Below are positions 40,011-51,527 of a stretch of DNA of 64,000 nucleotides, piece after piece (position 1 is the stretch's first letter; every line of letters starts with the position of its first letter). A program made the translations under genes and the position numbers. The DNA comes from Heligmosomoides polygyrus polygyrus. Taxonomy: Eukaryota; Nematoda; Chromadorea; Rhabditida; Heligmosomidae. The notes beneath the pieces are model-generated. The model saw only the letters and a list, made by a program, of their open reading frames with translations. It was not told where the DNA came from and searched no databases. The DNA lies in NCBI GenBank assembly GCA_947396885.1, contig OX377206.1:10656778-10720777 (forward strand), read 5' to 3'.

Positions 40011-40537
40011 TAATGGTTGTTAGTAAAGTTACTAATTGAACATCGCTCTTCGACATTAGTCAAAATCTTTCCGGACAACCTAATAATTCTGGACATTTCG
40101 AGGAAAGGATAGTGAGAGCGAGCGGAACGGCTGGAGCTGTCGGTATTTAGATAGCCCTATTAGCGAATGAAGATGGAGAAGATATGAGAGCGATGCTGCT
40201 GCAAAGATAATATGGAAGAGGATTAACCAGAGTGTGGAAGTGACCAAACGATGGGTTTAACGGTACAAAAATCCTTGTGTAAATCCCTAAGAAATCCCTT
40301 CCAATCTATGGATTCAGCCAAGACCTGCTGACGTGCTAACAGCAATACCAAAGATGATACAGTTCTGCTATTAAATCATGAATACATTTTTCATTTTAGT
40401 TCAATAATGCGCTAAGTAAAAATTGTCAAATAAAATAAGTAAATGAGGTGCTAACGTTTTCCTTCACATACGGCTTAAAGATGAGAAGTGCAAATAAAAA
40501 GTAGTCGCCTTGGTAGTATGACAAAAAAGCCAAAAAA

Positions 40538-40845
40538 GGATAAGAATAAGGATAAAGGATGTGTCACTCAATCTCCTTTGAGATGCGCCACGCATTCTAC
40601 TTCTACGGGATGACGTGGAGGCGATTTGAATGCGTGTTTGGTCACACAGTGACTCGCTGTGGTTAGCCGATGAACAAATCAGCGCTTTATCCTTCCAAAA
40701 CAAGTCTGGTACTAATTCAGCGATCGCGGAGTGATGGAAATGATGATAGGCTTGGTTGGCCTAGGCGGGAAATCCAAACCAGGAACCTGGTATCGGGCGC
40801 ACGCGATAGCCGGACCCTCCTCCGACTGCGCTACCATCACCCGCC
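40538..40845 (-). mobile_element. SINE1 copy
   Basis: GGATAAGAATAAGGATAAAG tail to CTCCGACTGCGCTACC head. A few bases (AAATGATGAT) are inserted in the body. Confidence 0.85.
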
Positions 40846-40904
40846 ACGTAAATATAAATAAATACATGCCAGGTGAAGAGACTTGGCAACATTTAAACAA
40901 TTTT

Positions 40905-41408
40905 CGCAACATACAACGACCATTATCATTATCGATCGATTTTATCGATTTTAACATGAGTTGGCCGTTAAGCTGGGAATATGGTTGGCTGGGTAAGCGT
41001 CACGACAAATAAACGACGTTGTTTATTTATTAAACAACGAGCTCGAGCATTCATTCATTAGCTTCCAAAGATGAAACCGATTTTTTAACTCCACTACCTG
41101 CCGACTGTGTCGGCCTTTCCGATGATAGCCAGTGTCCTTTTCTTACGATTGTTATTTCGGCTTTATCACTGCTTGCTTCAAGCTGTTCTTGCCACTCACG
41201 TAATTCCTATATGCTCAAAAGAACGTCTGGTTTGCCTCACTTCGTCAACCAGCACTCAGTGAAATATACTCTATGGAATACAGTGACGTGGCTAATAAGA
41301 CATGTCATTATCGTGACGTAACCCAAGATGGGTGTATTCTAAAAAATCACAAGGCTAGAATTAAGAAAATTGTGTACAATTTCATAGAATTGACGGATCT
41401 ACGCAAGC
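40905..41408 (+). repeat. dispersed repeat D
   Basis: Plus copy of 30365-30890. It ends abruptly at 41408 against a SINE1 head fragment. Confidence 0.7.
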
Positions 41409-41411
41409 TAC

Positions 41412-41520
41412 ACCGGAGGGATGGAAGGCTTGGTTGGCATGGACGGGAAATCCGAACCAGGAACCTGGTGTCGGGTGTACGCTACAGTCGGCACCTCCTC
41501 CGACTGCGCTACAAGCGCCC
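41412..41520 (-). mobile_element. SINE1 head fragment
   Basis: GGAGGGATGGAAGGCTTGG to CTCCGACTGCGCTACAAGCG only. Confidence 0.8.
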
Positions 41521-41686
41521 AAAAAAAATAGTGTGGTTCAGACATGAACCCAAACAGTGGACTACAAAGCAAGCATAAAAATGGATTCGCGAACCCCTCG
41601 ATGTCCGACCTCATGGCCTCACCTGATGCCCCGGCTAATGTGCAGCAAGCTGTTATCGATAACATTACCATTAATACATACGCCAA

Positions 41687-41987
41687 GGGCGTGTGGAGCG
41701 CAGTCGGCGGAGGCGCCGGCTGTCGCCTGCACCCGATACCTGGTTCCTGGTTCGGATTTCCCGCCAGGCCAACCAAGCCTTCCATCCCTCCGGGGTCAGT
41801 GAATTAGTACCAGACTTGTCTGGGAAGGATAAAGCGCTGGCTCGTACATCGTCCGGCCACCGCAAGTCATTGTATGGCCAAATACGCATTCAAATCGCCT
41901 CAATGACACCCAGCAGAAAAAGAATGCGTGACGCACCTCAAAAGGGGTTCAGTGACACCGTCCTTTATCCCTATCCTTATCCTTTAT
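41687..41987 (+). mobile_element. SINE1 copy, CAGCAGAAAAAG subtype
   Basis: Complete from GTGGAGCGCAGTCGG to the TCCTTTAT tail. Its 3' half matches the 39400 copy. Confidence 0.9.
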
Positions 41988-41990
41988 TTA

Positions 41991-42290
41991 GGGCGTGTGT
42001 AGCGCAGTCGGAGGAGGCGCGACTGTCGCGTGCACCCGATACCAGGTTCCAGGTTCGGATTTCCCGCCCAGGCCAACCAAGCCTTCCATCCCTCCGGGGT
42101 CGGTGAATTGGTACCAGACGTGTCTGGGAAGGATAAAGCGCTGACTTGTTCATCGACTGGCCACCGCAAGTCATTGTATGGCCAAATACGCATTCATATC
42201 GCCTCCACGACATCCCGTGGAAGTAGAATGCGCTGGCGCATCCCAGAAGGGGTTGAGTGACACCGTCCTTTATCCCACCCTTTATCCTTT
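41991..42290 (+). mobile_element. SINE1 copy inserted beside another
   Basis: CCTTTATTTA occurs at 41981-41990 and 42286-42295, consistent with insertion between the preceding SINE1 and the mariner fragment. The common subtype, unlike its neighbour. Confidence 0.9.
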
Positions 42291-42294
42291 ATTT

Positions 42295-42547
42295 AAGCTG
42301 TTCCTTGGTCACGCTAGACCGCACAAAACGAAGTGGACGCAGAAGAAGCTGCAAGGACTCGGGATTGAACTTCCATCACATTCGTCATAGTCGCCTGCTA
42401 GTGCCCCCAATGACTATCATGTTTTCCGACCACTTCACTTTTTCTCCGCAGGAACAAAGTTCACAGATCGGGAGAAAATCAGAAATGGTGTCAACAACTT
42501 CTTGCTCTTCAACTCTCTGGAGCTCTTCGTTCGTGAGATTCGCTCCC
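42295..42547 (+). pseudogene. mariner transposase C-terminal fragment
   Basis: Second copy of 39700-39957 (ARPHKTKWTQKKLQGLGIEL). Truncated at 42547, where a SINE1 3' fragment (42551-42648) begins. Confidence 0.8.
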
Positions 42548-42550
42548 ATT

Positions 42551-42648
42551 CAACACGCCTCCATGACATCCCGTAGAAGTAGAATGCGCGGCGCATCCCT
42601 ATGAGGATTGAATAACGCCGTCCTTTATCTGTATCTTTATCTTTACAT
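42551..42648 (+). mobile_element. SINE1 3' fragment
   Basis: CCGTAGAAGTAGAATGCGCG to the TTTATCTGTATC tail. Confidence 0.75.
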
Positions 42649-42876
42649 ACGCCAAATAGAATTTTTGATAAAAAGACGATGTAACAAAACGATGTAACTG
42701 TTTTGTTCATTACTATTTTTGTTATTATCACGGCTTTTATAAAGTGGCCTTATAATTTTTGCCTCGAGTTGCCTTTCAATTAAAGTTCTTGAACGTCTTC
42801 AACATCTTGAACGACAAGGTAACATGTCCAGTACTCCTGAATAGGGTTTTTTCTGCTGCGGGAAATGTGATCGTGA

Positions 42877-43062
42877 TTATTATCGATCGATTTTATCGAT
42901 TTTGACAGGAGTTGGCCGTTAAGCTGGGGATCGGGTTGGCTGGGTAAGCGTCACGACAAATAAACGACGTTGTTTATTTATTAGGTCTACCCGAGCTGCT
43001 TATCATTCATTAGCTTGCAAAGATGAAACCGATTTTTTACACTCCACTACCTGCCGGCTCCG
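42877..43062 (+). repeat. dispersed repeat D, end fragment
   Basis: ATCGATCGATTTTATCGATT, TAAGCGTCACGACAAATAAA and TGAAACCGATTTTTTA match 40930-41100. A tRNA-like antisense block (AGCCAAGAGCCTGGAATC) follows to 43135. Confidence 0.65.
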
Positions 43063-43199
43063 AGCCAAGAGCCTGGAATCAGGAGCACAGGACAAACGGC
43101 GCTTCGCCCGACTGTTCTACCATGCGTCTTCGAAATCCTTGGAATTTGGTAGCAAATGATGAACTTTATATTTTTTAAATGAGTGTGAACATTGAAATA

Positions 43200-43525
43200 A
43201 CCTTCTCAGGCTTTGAAAAAAGAGAGAGTGTCTCTTAGTTTTGTACCAAATATAGACCAGTGCTGGTCGAAGAACCAGCGTGGGATCTTCACCGCTAGGT
43301 CTGGAACCAACTGATCATTCCAAAGTGTAAAGGAAGGCCGGATTGTTCAGCGAGGAGAGCCAAACCTTCTGCGCCCTTCCGTCGCTGAAAGCGAACACGG
43401 AACACGAGCCGATTCAAGCAATCTGCTTAACACCACGCATAGAGGAAGTTAGGAGACTACAGCTGTGTTGTTCCACAACGTCACATACGGAGTGGTCCAG
43501 CCCAGCCTGCTGCGCTGCAAAAAAT
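43200..43525 (-). pseudogene. coding-like remnant, unrecognised
   Basis: Minus frame FAAQQAGLDHSVCDVVEQHS, SSMRGVKQIA-stop, IGSCSVFAFSDGRAQKVWLS, SLNNPAFLYTLE-stop, then DPTLVLRPALVYIWYKT. Only two TGA stops in about 320 bases and the first could be a CGA-to-TGA change. No family recognised. The plus-strand frame over the same DNA is an alternative. Confidence 0.25.
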
Positions 43526-43586
43526 CGAAAAAATATTCTAACACATTTGCTTAAGCCTGGAGCGGCTGGTAGAGAGGCTATATGCC

Positions 43587-43755
43587 GTTACAGGATGCTT
43601 CGTTGCGAACGATATCATGATATCGCGGACGTTACGTGCGGTCAAACAGTGCCGGTGGTGTAAGGCGAACATCGCTGCCCGGAAAGCAGAAGATGCGGGT
43701 TCGAGTCCCGCCTGGCGCAAGAGTTTTGATCGCAACGAAACATCCTGTAACGTCG
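43587..43755 (+). repeat. SINE2 copy with an inverted tail arm
   Basis: tRNA-like head at 43645-43720 (GGTGGTGTAAGGCG, GCGGGTTCGAGTCCCGC with perfect T-arm) and tail GATCGCAACGAAACATCCTG. The inverted tail GTTACAGGATGCTTCGTTGC lies at 43587-43606. Confidence 0.75.
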
Positions 43756-43959
43756 AAAAAATATTTTTGGAAATATGATAGCGTACATAGGAGGCGAAGG
43801 CTTTTCTTGCTGAAATCCGTTAGCAGCCTAATGGGCTATAAGAAAACCAACTACGATCAGCAGACACACAGACATTTTTACATATTTTATAAGATAAAAA
43901 GATATATATTGGACGCCCGTCATATTTAACAATTTGTGGAAAACCCGGAAATACAACTA

Positions 43960-44520
43960 CGGGATGTTTGAAATACATACAATACATATAACTGTTTGGA
44001 AGGTTATAACTTTGCTACCAGTAAAGGTAGTAAGGGCGCGTGTAGCGCAGTCGGAGGAGGCGCCGACTGTCGCCTGCACCCGATACCAGGTTCCTGGTTC
44101 GGATTTCCCGCCCAGGCCAACCACGCCTTCCATCACTCCGGAGTCGGTGAATTGGTACCGGACTTGTCTGGGAAGGGTAAGCGCTGACTTGTTCATCGGC
44201 TGGCCACCGCAAGTCATTGTAAGGCCAAATACGCATTCAAATCGCCTCCACGATATCCCGTAGAAAGTGGCGCAAGAATGCGTGGCGCATCCCAAAAGGG
44301 ATTGAGTAACGCCATCCCTTATCCTTTATCCTTTATACCAGTAAAGGTATTGAAGAAGTAAAACGCTCATATGAAAGTAGAAATTTCCTCACATATGAGG
44401 GTAAGGACTGCGCCATACACTTGGCTGAATTCTTGCACTTTTCACTCGATTGACTGTGCTTCGCCTTGAATACTTGTTATCATTTCTCCATAAAGAGACC
44501 GCAGTACAGCTTGGAGCGAA
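43960..44520. repeat. repeat U, target of a SINE1 insertion
   Basis: GGTTATAACTTTGCTACCAG before the SINE and CTCACATATGAGGG, CTCGATTGACTGTGC after it match 5960-6150. Confidence 0.6.
44030..44335 (+). mobile_element. SINE1, complete copy with TSD
   Basis: 14-bp duplication TACCAGTAAAGGTA at 44016-44029 and 44336-44349. The head has TGTAGCGCAGTCGG, the tail TCCTTTATCCTTTA. Inserted into repeat U. Confidence 0.93.
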
Positions 44521-44635
44521 ATTCAGAATACCCTGAGAAAATTCAGGTGCTGTTTGAAAGAAGAACATTGCTGCTATTGGAGCTCATGAAGATATATGAG
44601 ACTCATATGATAATAGAAATTCTGTGACGTTCAAA

Positions 44636-44790
44636 TGTCGATAGTAGAAAGACGGGAGCTGCCGCTTGCAGCTGAAAAGACGAAGTTTCTTGCGATCGGA
44701 TTTAAATACCACACCCAAACATCGACGTATCGAATTAATGGTCAGGCCCTAAAAAAGGTCGATGAAGCTCGTAGACATGGGATCCGAATC
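44636..44790 (+). pseudogene. CR1 reverse transcriptase fragment
   Basis: RRELPLAAEKTKFLAIGF and YRINGQALKKVDEARRHGIR correspond to the segment after the catalytic FADD in CR1 polymerases. Both ends truncated. Confidence 0.7.
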
Positions 44791-46299
44791 ATGCATTCTC
44801 GAATATCCGGCCGGATTTATCCGCTTTCGGATTATCCGAAACCTGGCTTGACCGAAGGTGGCGTTATCTGACTCATCCAAAGATCGGGGTTTTCAAAATT
44901 ACCCTCATCTGAATCATACGAAGATCCGGGGTTTTGAAAAATGCAATGATTCGGTTAAATCGGATAAAAATCAGATAAAAGGATGCTAATGCACATGAGA
45001 AAGTTGATAATCTCATGTTTTCGAGGTAGATTTTGCGAGAATTCTCTTATAGTTCGAGCGAGTTATTGCGAGAAGTCTCATAATCATTTCATTGTAAGGC
45101 TTCATCGTGCGCAACTAACTCACTATGTAATGAGTGTACTCCCGATGGGGTCTTAATGCTGACTGCCATTTATTCTGGAGACGCTAAGTGACTCGAGGTT
45201 GGGGGTCTGCTTGAAGGTCAGCCGTACACGACATCTTCTACACAGTACTGGTGTAATCTACTCCAGTGATGAAGCGACATGGGACAGATACCAGATGAAT
45301 CACCCTCATCTGAGCCATCCGAAGAGGTACTCAAAACCCAATGATTCGGATAATACCGGATAGAAATAGGATAAGGCTCAATTCTGATGTAGCGAAACCG
45401 AGCGAATAGTAAGTTTTGGTTGAATTCCAAACTATCGCAAGATAAGCCTTACATCTTATGTAGTATTTGCAGGAGAAAAAAACAAGGGCTGAAATATTTT
45501 GATGTAAGGCAGAACCAACGACTGAGGGCTGATTAGTGGAGCTGTTAATGGAGAAGAGCAGTGGCCCGCCAAACACTGCAAGTCGCTGTCGAAAACGGCT
45601 CCGAATACCAGCTTTGGAGGTCCGTCAACTCCATAACTCCATCAACGCCCGCATAACGTCTGCTGTAGGGAGAGGAGAGAATCAAAGGTTTGTAGTGCTA
45701 GATAAGATACGAAACAGGACTTCGAAAAAAAAAGAAAGGTAAGAGCTACAACGGTGAGCAAGAGCAAGAAGGAATACTGCAAACTCGATGGTTATGAACA
45801 AAAAACAAACAAAAGAACTAGAAACAAATGGAAGCAAAAATAAGGAAACGAGTGCATAGGAACACAATTACACTTTAACAACGTATTCAATTATATGAAA
45901 AGTAGAATTAAAAGAGGACGAAAGAACTAGGATGCTGCCTCTAGGTGATGTCAGCGAGGTGCAGTGTTGAAAGAATCCTATCCGATTCGGAAATCCGATG
46001 TGAAATCCGAAGATAAAACAGTTATTTGGATCATCTGAAGATCTTTCTTGTTAAGCCTACTCTTATCTGAATCATTCCAAGATCCGGAGCTTCTCAAAAA
46101 TGTTATTATTCGCATCCTCTTTTCAGCCGGATTTGAAAAATAACAAATTTTGAACTATCCGAATCAGTGTCGGATCCAATGTCTAGAAGGGAGAGAATAG
46201 CGTCTCTCACAACGACTTTTGTTGGCCGCAATTGAAATAGTGTAATCAATCAATTCACATTTCACGTGTCTTTCACGTGATTGTCAAGCTCTACACGTT
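44791..46299. repeat. GGATTATCC-type dispersed repeats, no gene
   Basis: Several blocks of TCCGGATTTATCCG, AAGATCCGGGGTTTT and ATCTGAATCAT occur at 44790-44970, 45290-45370 and 45980-46190, and weakly near 30170. No protein-like frame. Confidence 0.45.
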
Positions 46300-46640
46300 A
46301 TAAGAAGTACAGTATAGGTTATTGTGGTCAATTAATAACAAGACTGTAGCAAGCACGCAGCCGATGCACAATCAATCGAGACTGAAATAAAAGGTTACAG
46401 AAGGACGCATGGCGCAATCTTGACAATTTCCACGTCACAGAATTTTCGGTATCCTGCGCTTTCATACGAGCCTCTAACATCTTCGAACGCTTAATAGCGA
46501 CAATGTTGGAACCACTCAAATGGTACCTGCATTTTTTTAAAAATACCCTGCATTTTGCTGGTATTTTGGTAGCTGTTGCCCTTTCACAACAAAAACAATA
46601 ATTTATTACGGCCGTATAAAACAGTGGTGAGATAATTAAT
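46300..46640. repeat. repeat U copy
   Basis: TGTAGCAAGCACGCAG, GGACGCATGGCGCAATCTTG and CACAGAATTTTCGGTATCCT match 6205-6330. A further copy lies at 47784-48000. Confidence 0.55.
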
Positions 46641-46736
46641 TGTAATGGATGCATGAGGAGTAATCCGCATTCACACCAATAACAACAAAAACTAAACTAC
46701 TATGAAACATGTTAATGACTAAAGACAACATAGGCA

Positions 46737-47783
46737 CTAAGCACTATTCTTCGGCTTGACGGTCAGAGATGTATAGTACTGTTGAAGAGCTTTTTCAGCA
46801 ATTCGTTTGAAGATTCCAAAGTTTTTGGCGGAGTGGTGAATATCACTTTTCAAGTTTTGGTACTTTGATCCAGCTCTTACAGTAAACGATTGAGCTCGAA
46901 TGTTGGTTCTTGTCCTAGCGTATACTATTTTCCAGACGTTAGCTCTTGTTTTTGAGGAAGCAAGTTTGTAAAAATTAGTGGCCTTGATTCCAAACATTCC
47001 TGAAAAGATTTTGAAAACGCTGCAAACTTCATTTATACTTCAGCGTGAACTGAGTGTATGGAGGTCCAGAAACTTGTTTCGAATTCAAGGGTTGGGTACG
47101 CGTGCATAGTAGAAACCTCTGTACCGTATAATAGTCTAAGGTAAGGCATTCGGTGGTGTAAGGCGAACATCGCTGCCCGGAAAGCAGAAGACGCGGGTTC
47201 GAGTCCCGCCTGGCGCAAGAGTTTTGATCGCAACAAAACATCCTGTAACAACGTATAATAGACTTTCATTTGAAATTATTTTGCACTTTTTCAAAGAGCT
47301 CTATGTCCTTATTTTTCTGTGGCGAAAAAACAGTGGTACATGATTCCACTACTGGTCTAACGTACGTCGTGTAAGCTCTACGTAAAACAGAACAGTTTTT
47401 AGTGGACAATCCTTTGAATATTTGGAAGGTTCTTCTTGTAGTTTTTCTACAAACCTCTCTATAATGTTCTGCAAAACTCAGTTTATTGCCGTAGTGAAAA
47501 CCTCGGTCTTTGACTTTGTCCACCATACTCAAAGGAAGGGAGTTGATAGAGTAGCTACATGGTGCAGCGGATTGACCAATTCTCATGAATTTCGTCTTTT
47601 CTGACGCCAACGGTAGCTGCAAATCCTTGGACCATCTAGCTCTTTTGTTAATTACGATTTGGAGATCTGATGCCTCGTCTTCTACAATCCCTTCATATAT
47701 CTTAAGGTCGTCGGCAAACTGAGCGCATGTAACCTTCGTATTGGCCATAATAGACGGCAAATCTGAAGTGTAAATGTGTTAAA
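46737..47783 (-). pseudogene. CR1-like LINE 3' part, split by SINE2
   Basis: From HIYTSDLPSIMANTKVTC at 47783 through AQFADDLKIYEG (catalytic), LPLASEKTKFMRIG, RPVVESCTTVFSPQKNKD and VQNNF to 47266. After the SINE2 insertion it resumes with IRNKFLDLHTLSS, then GIKATNFYKLASSKTRANVW and YQNLKSDIHHSAKNFGIFKR, the CR1 C-terminus. 5'-truncated at 47783 against repeat U. Several stops. Confidence 0.85.
47135..47251 (+). mobile_element. SINE2 insertion with TSD
   Basis: CGTATAATAG at 47125-47134 and 47252-47261 flank 117 bp that carries GGTGGTGTAAGGCG, the T-arm GCGGGTTCGAGTCCCGC and tail GATCGCAACAAAACATCC. It interrupts a CR1 frame. Confidence 0.85.
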
Positions 47784-48000
47784 CTTTGAAAGAAGCACAG
47801 CTCAATCGATACGAACACATTATGGAGAAACTATGAGAAGTAGTCAGAGCGAAGCACAATCAATCGAGTGAAAATGCAAGAATCCAGTAGCCGAGTGCGT
47901 GGCGGGATCGCGACACTCGACTCTCTACCCATACACGCTTTTATATGAGATTCTAACTTCCCTGCTACCCTTTCTGGCCTCAAAGTTGTAACGTATCAAA

Positions 48001-48289
48001 CATATTGTGTATTAAATATTTGAGAAACTTTAAGAAATATCCAGAAAAGACACCAAATTCGAAAAAACTGCTTTTGTTGGAGAAACATGATAAACGTGAA
48101 CACTGGCCCGGTCGTTGCGGTTTCAATTTAGACTGAACGGATCGAGCCATGATTGCTGGCGGATAGCTCCGGTCCGCTGAACGACGCTATTGCGACATCG
48201 GCCGGCGGCGATGAAAAAGAAGGAGGAATAGCTGCGGTGGTGGCGGCAGTGGTGGTGGTGGGATGAAAGACAATATGTGGACATTTTAG
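48001..48289. other. no gene seen
   Basis: Ends in a GGTGGTGGC-rich stretch leading into the GC-rich block. Confidence 0.4.
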
Positions 48290-48435
48290 CGCGAACAATT
48301 ACTGGGGCCCCACAACCCCAACAGCGCCCGCAGCAGCAGCAGCAGCTGGAGCAGCCGCTGAGGCAGTAGCAGTAGCTGAAGCTGTAGCTCGCTCTGGCTG
48401 GCTCTCACCCTCGCACGCGGCCGACGACCCCCGCA
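48290..48435 (+). CDS. GC-rich block with a possible Ala-rich exon
   Basis: ACATTTTAG at 48281-48289 could be an acceptor and CGCAC|GTGAGTGAAG at 48435 is a strong donor. The frame between is open (NNYWGPTTPTAPAAAAAAG, AVAVAEAVARSGWLSPSHAA). Locally much richer in GC and CpG than the surroundings (48180-48560), as at a promoter or first exon. Low complexity makes the coding call weak. Confidence 0.25.
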
Positions 48436-48732
48436 CGTGAGTGAAGAGCCCGGCCGGCGACGGCGACGGCCGCACGTGTCGCCGTCGTGGTCGGTCGCTG
48501 AAGCCAACAAACTGGCCGGTCGGCCGGCCGGCTGTCCAGAAGCCAGAGCACCGTTCAAAACACACACACACACATGCGTTCGTGCGGGCAATTTCGATAT
48601 GAAGCCGTGTGTTTTGTGTACATTCCAGTGCTGGATGCGAAGCGTGGCAGATGACGTTCGCCGGTCGCCGTCGGACAGATGAACGTTCGTTGCTTCAATT
48701 TTTGTAGCCCAAAATTCTGCAGTTGACAAATA

Positions 48733-49000
48733 AAGAACAAAGGATAAAGGACGGCGTTAATTAGCCCCTTTTTGGGTTAGGTTATACATTCTGTTCCTAC
48801 GAGAAATCCTAGAGAGAATTGAAAGCGAATCCAGCCTACACATTGACTCACGGTGGCCAGCTCGTGGACAAGTCAGTGTTTTACCGTTTCCAGACAAGTC
48901 TGGTACGAATTCGTCGACCCAGGAGGAAGGACGAAGGCCATGGTTGGTCTGATGGGAGGTGGGGGGATCTCCGAACCAAGAACTTGGAACGGAACCGACT
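48733..49000 (-). mobile_element. SINE1 copy, diverged
   Basis: AAAGGATAAAGGACGGCGTT tail, CAGACAAGTCTGGTACGAAT body, and a decayed head. Confidence 0.75.
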
Positions 49001-49445
49001 AGGGAAGGCCATACACTTCCCCAAAGAATCTTAACGAGACCTATATGATGTTGTAAGGCGTTTTTCGTTAGTTCTACTGGGTGGTCAAAAAATGGCAAAA
49101 ACGGTAACGCTTCAGTGTGGGCTGATAAGGCAAAAGTGACGCCTGAAATGCCCATGTAGTGCTCAGAACTTAACCTACAAAGGTTTGGAGCTTGAATTAA
49201 AGTTAGGTCATAGTAATGCGACAATTTCCGACGATTCCTAGACTAAGCTGTAGGGTGACATTCAAGTGACTTATTTGCAACGATGGCGGCGATGGCAGCG
49301 GTATGGCTGAGTGGATAGCAATACGGACTTGCGGGTTGGGTGGGGAGGGGGTCGAGGGCTCGACTCTGAAGATGGCCCTGCGATTTGCAAGGTGGGCTGT
49401 TCCCATTTCTGCAAATGGAGAGCACATTTTACCTTCGATAGAATG
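49001..49445 (+). repeat. repeat with tRNA-Ser-like segment, second copy
   Basis: Matches 1889-2345. tRNA-like part 49298-49372: GGCTGAGTGGATAG and GGGCTCGACTCTG. Confidence 0.6.
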
Positions 49446-51269
49446 GTCGCCTAGAAATACATACATGGTTAGATAGGAGATGTGGTTGCTATTCTAAATA
49501 TGCAAACCGTTTTTATGATAAAATCATCCACTTTGAAGCAAGTTATTGGAAAGCGGTGCTTTTTCGCCTAAAACGGCACAAAAGTCGCAGTCTGGCGCCA
49601 AATGTACGAAAGATAAGACTGTATTGCATCTAAATATAATCTTATAATATTATAATAAATACAATAATAAATACAAATACAAATACATATAATAGAAACA
49701 AACTTGTACAATAAAACAGATTCTTTTTATTTCTTTGTTTCGTTATTTTCCACACATTTTATTTCCCACACATTGACTCTGAAGTCTCTATCAAAGTAAA
49801 GCATAATGTACACGTAGCCATTTAGAATAGTCAATGCGTGTTCAAAATTTGAATATATTTGCGATAAAAGAAAAAGGTTTATAAAACTCTTGTAAATAAC
49901 GGATTTAATAGAGGATTTGTTAGCAACAATATTAACAGATGTATTCTTAGAAACCGATATGTATTGTATTATATAAATACAACGTGCTAGATAACTGCAA
50001 CAATGCTGTAAATTTTGTGAGGACATCAAACTGAATTTGATCATTTTCTAAAAAATATTCTTGGAAGTTTGAATATATTCATATATGTATGCATATGTCT
50101 ATACGGTACCTTATGTAACTGGAAACTTTAAAAAGAGGTTAAGAATTCCTGCTTATTTGTCAGAACGTACTTGGATAGAAATATCGAAGAACAACAACGT
50201 AAGTTAAATAATAAAATAAAATAATCAAAATAAAAATAATAGAAGACTAATCAGTTTTAAAAAATACATATGTAAGTTATAATACCACTCGTATAGAAAC
50301 CTATTAATAACCAAATTTGATAAAATTCTTCAAATATAAAAGTAAATAAATAAAAGCCAAAAGACACGATAAACACATAAAGCGATACCACAGTGTTAGA
50401 AAGAGACAGAAAAAAATGAGCGGCATTCACAAAATGGATAATTTGACCAATATCGACTGATGGTGGTCGATACTTCAAAAAAAACTTTAGAATCGTGTTC
50501 AGCGACCTCAGTTACCCCCAGGGCTGAAGTTTCTAGTGTTTCTAGGAGATTATAGGCATGCTAAGTATTCTTTCTGCAGTGAGAAAATAAAGAATAAATT
50601 TTCGAAAAACTAGTTATATTTTATGAAGAGCATATCATTTGTAATAACATACGTAAAAAATGCGCAAAAAATTTGAAAAACCTGAAACCATCACGGATTT
50701 TTTTCACCACTCTAAAAAGATCGTTTTGGTGTTTGATTATTTATTACCCCTATGCTTCAAAGAAGAGTACAAGAGGAAAGCTATTTAGATTACCAGATTT
50801 CGGCAAAATATTTTCATGAGAATCTGAGGAATAAGAATTAAAATCTGCAAATGTGCCATAGTTCAGTAGATAAGGGCTTCCTACCCATTCGAGCGGCAAG
50901 TCCGATTAATACGTACTTCAGCAAAATACTCCATAGTAAAAATTTCTAGAATTCGAGTTTGGAAGTTATATTTTATTCCGCTTAGTCTGCAAATATGTAT
51001 GTAGCGTTCACAGTGTTATTTTCTCGGGTTTCTTAGAAAACTTTCCGAAGAGAAATCTCAACGTGTGCAAGAGGATGCCGAAAATGTTGACCGCCCCTCA
51101 TGAGATTTAATTGGCAACTTAATCACGGCGGAAAACTTCTTCCGGTGCATTTCAATGGCAGAATCGGATTAATAGCCTTCGCCTTAGTCGAAAAGGCTGA
51201 TCCTGGTGAAAGTTATTGTCACCTGACTTCTAGAGCCAAAATCGTCGGGAGCCTCTGTCCGACCTAATA
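49446..51269. other. AT-rich region, no convincing gene
   Basis: Includes a 105-codon minus-strand frame (50044-49727, Asn/Ser/Ile-rich) that is expected by chance at this base composition, and the inverted copy (50448-50541) of the 20405 repeat. Confidence 0.4.
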
Positions 51270-51495
51270 TTAGGCTGTCCCATAATTCCCCCGCGGTTTT
51301 TTTCAACGATTCATTGCGGATTTCGCCGGCAGTCTCTTGTATAGCGCTATAGAGCTTTCGAAAGAGAATGATTTGCTCTATCAGAACTTGTATTGCGTTT
51401 CTTTTTTCATTCTAAATTTTTTAAACTTTCAGGTCGTTAAAGTGAAAACTGAAAAAGTGAAAAAGTAGCCATCTGCGCAGTTGTTCTCTCCGCTT

Positions 51496-51527
<32 letters not shown>

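Noticed and set aside
48286..48729. 147-codon minus-strand frame
   Set aside because: Low-complexity Leu/Gln/Arg runs from CAG and GCC repeats. No splice or motif support.
49727..50044. 105-codon minus-strand frame
   Set aside because: AT-rich region where such frames occur by chance. No motif.
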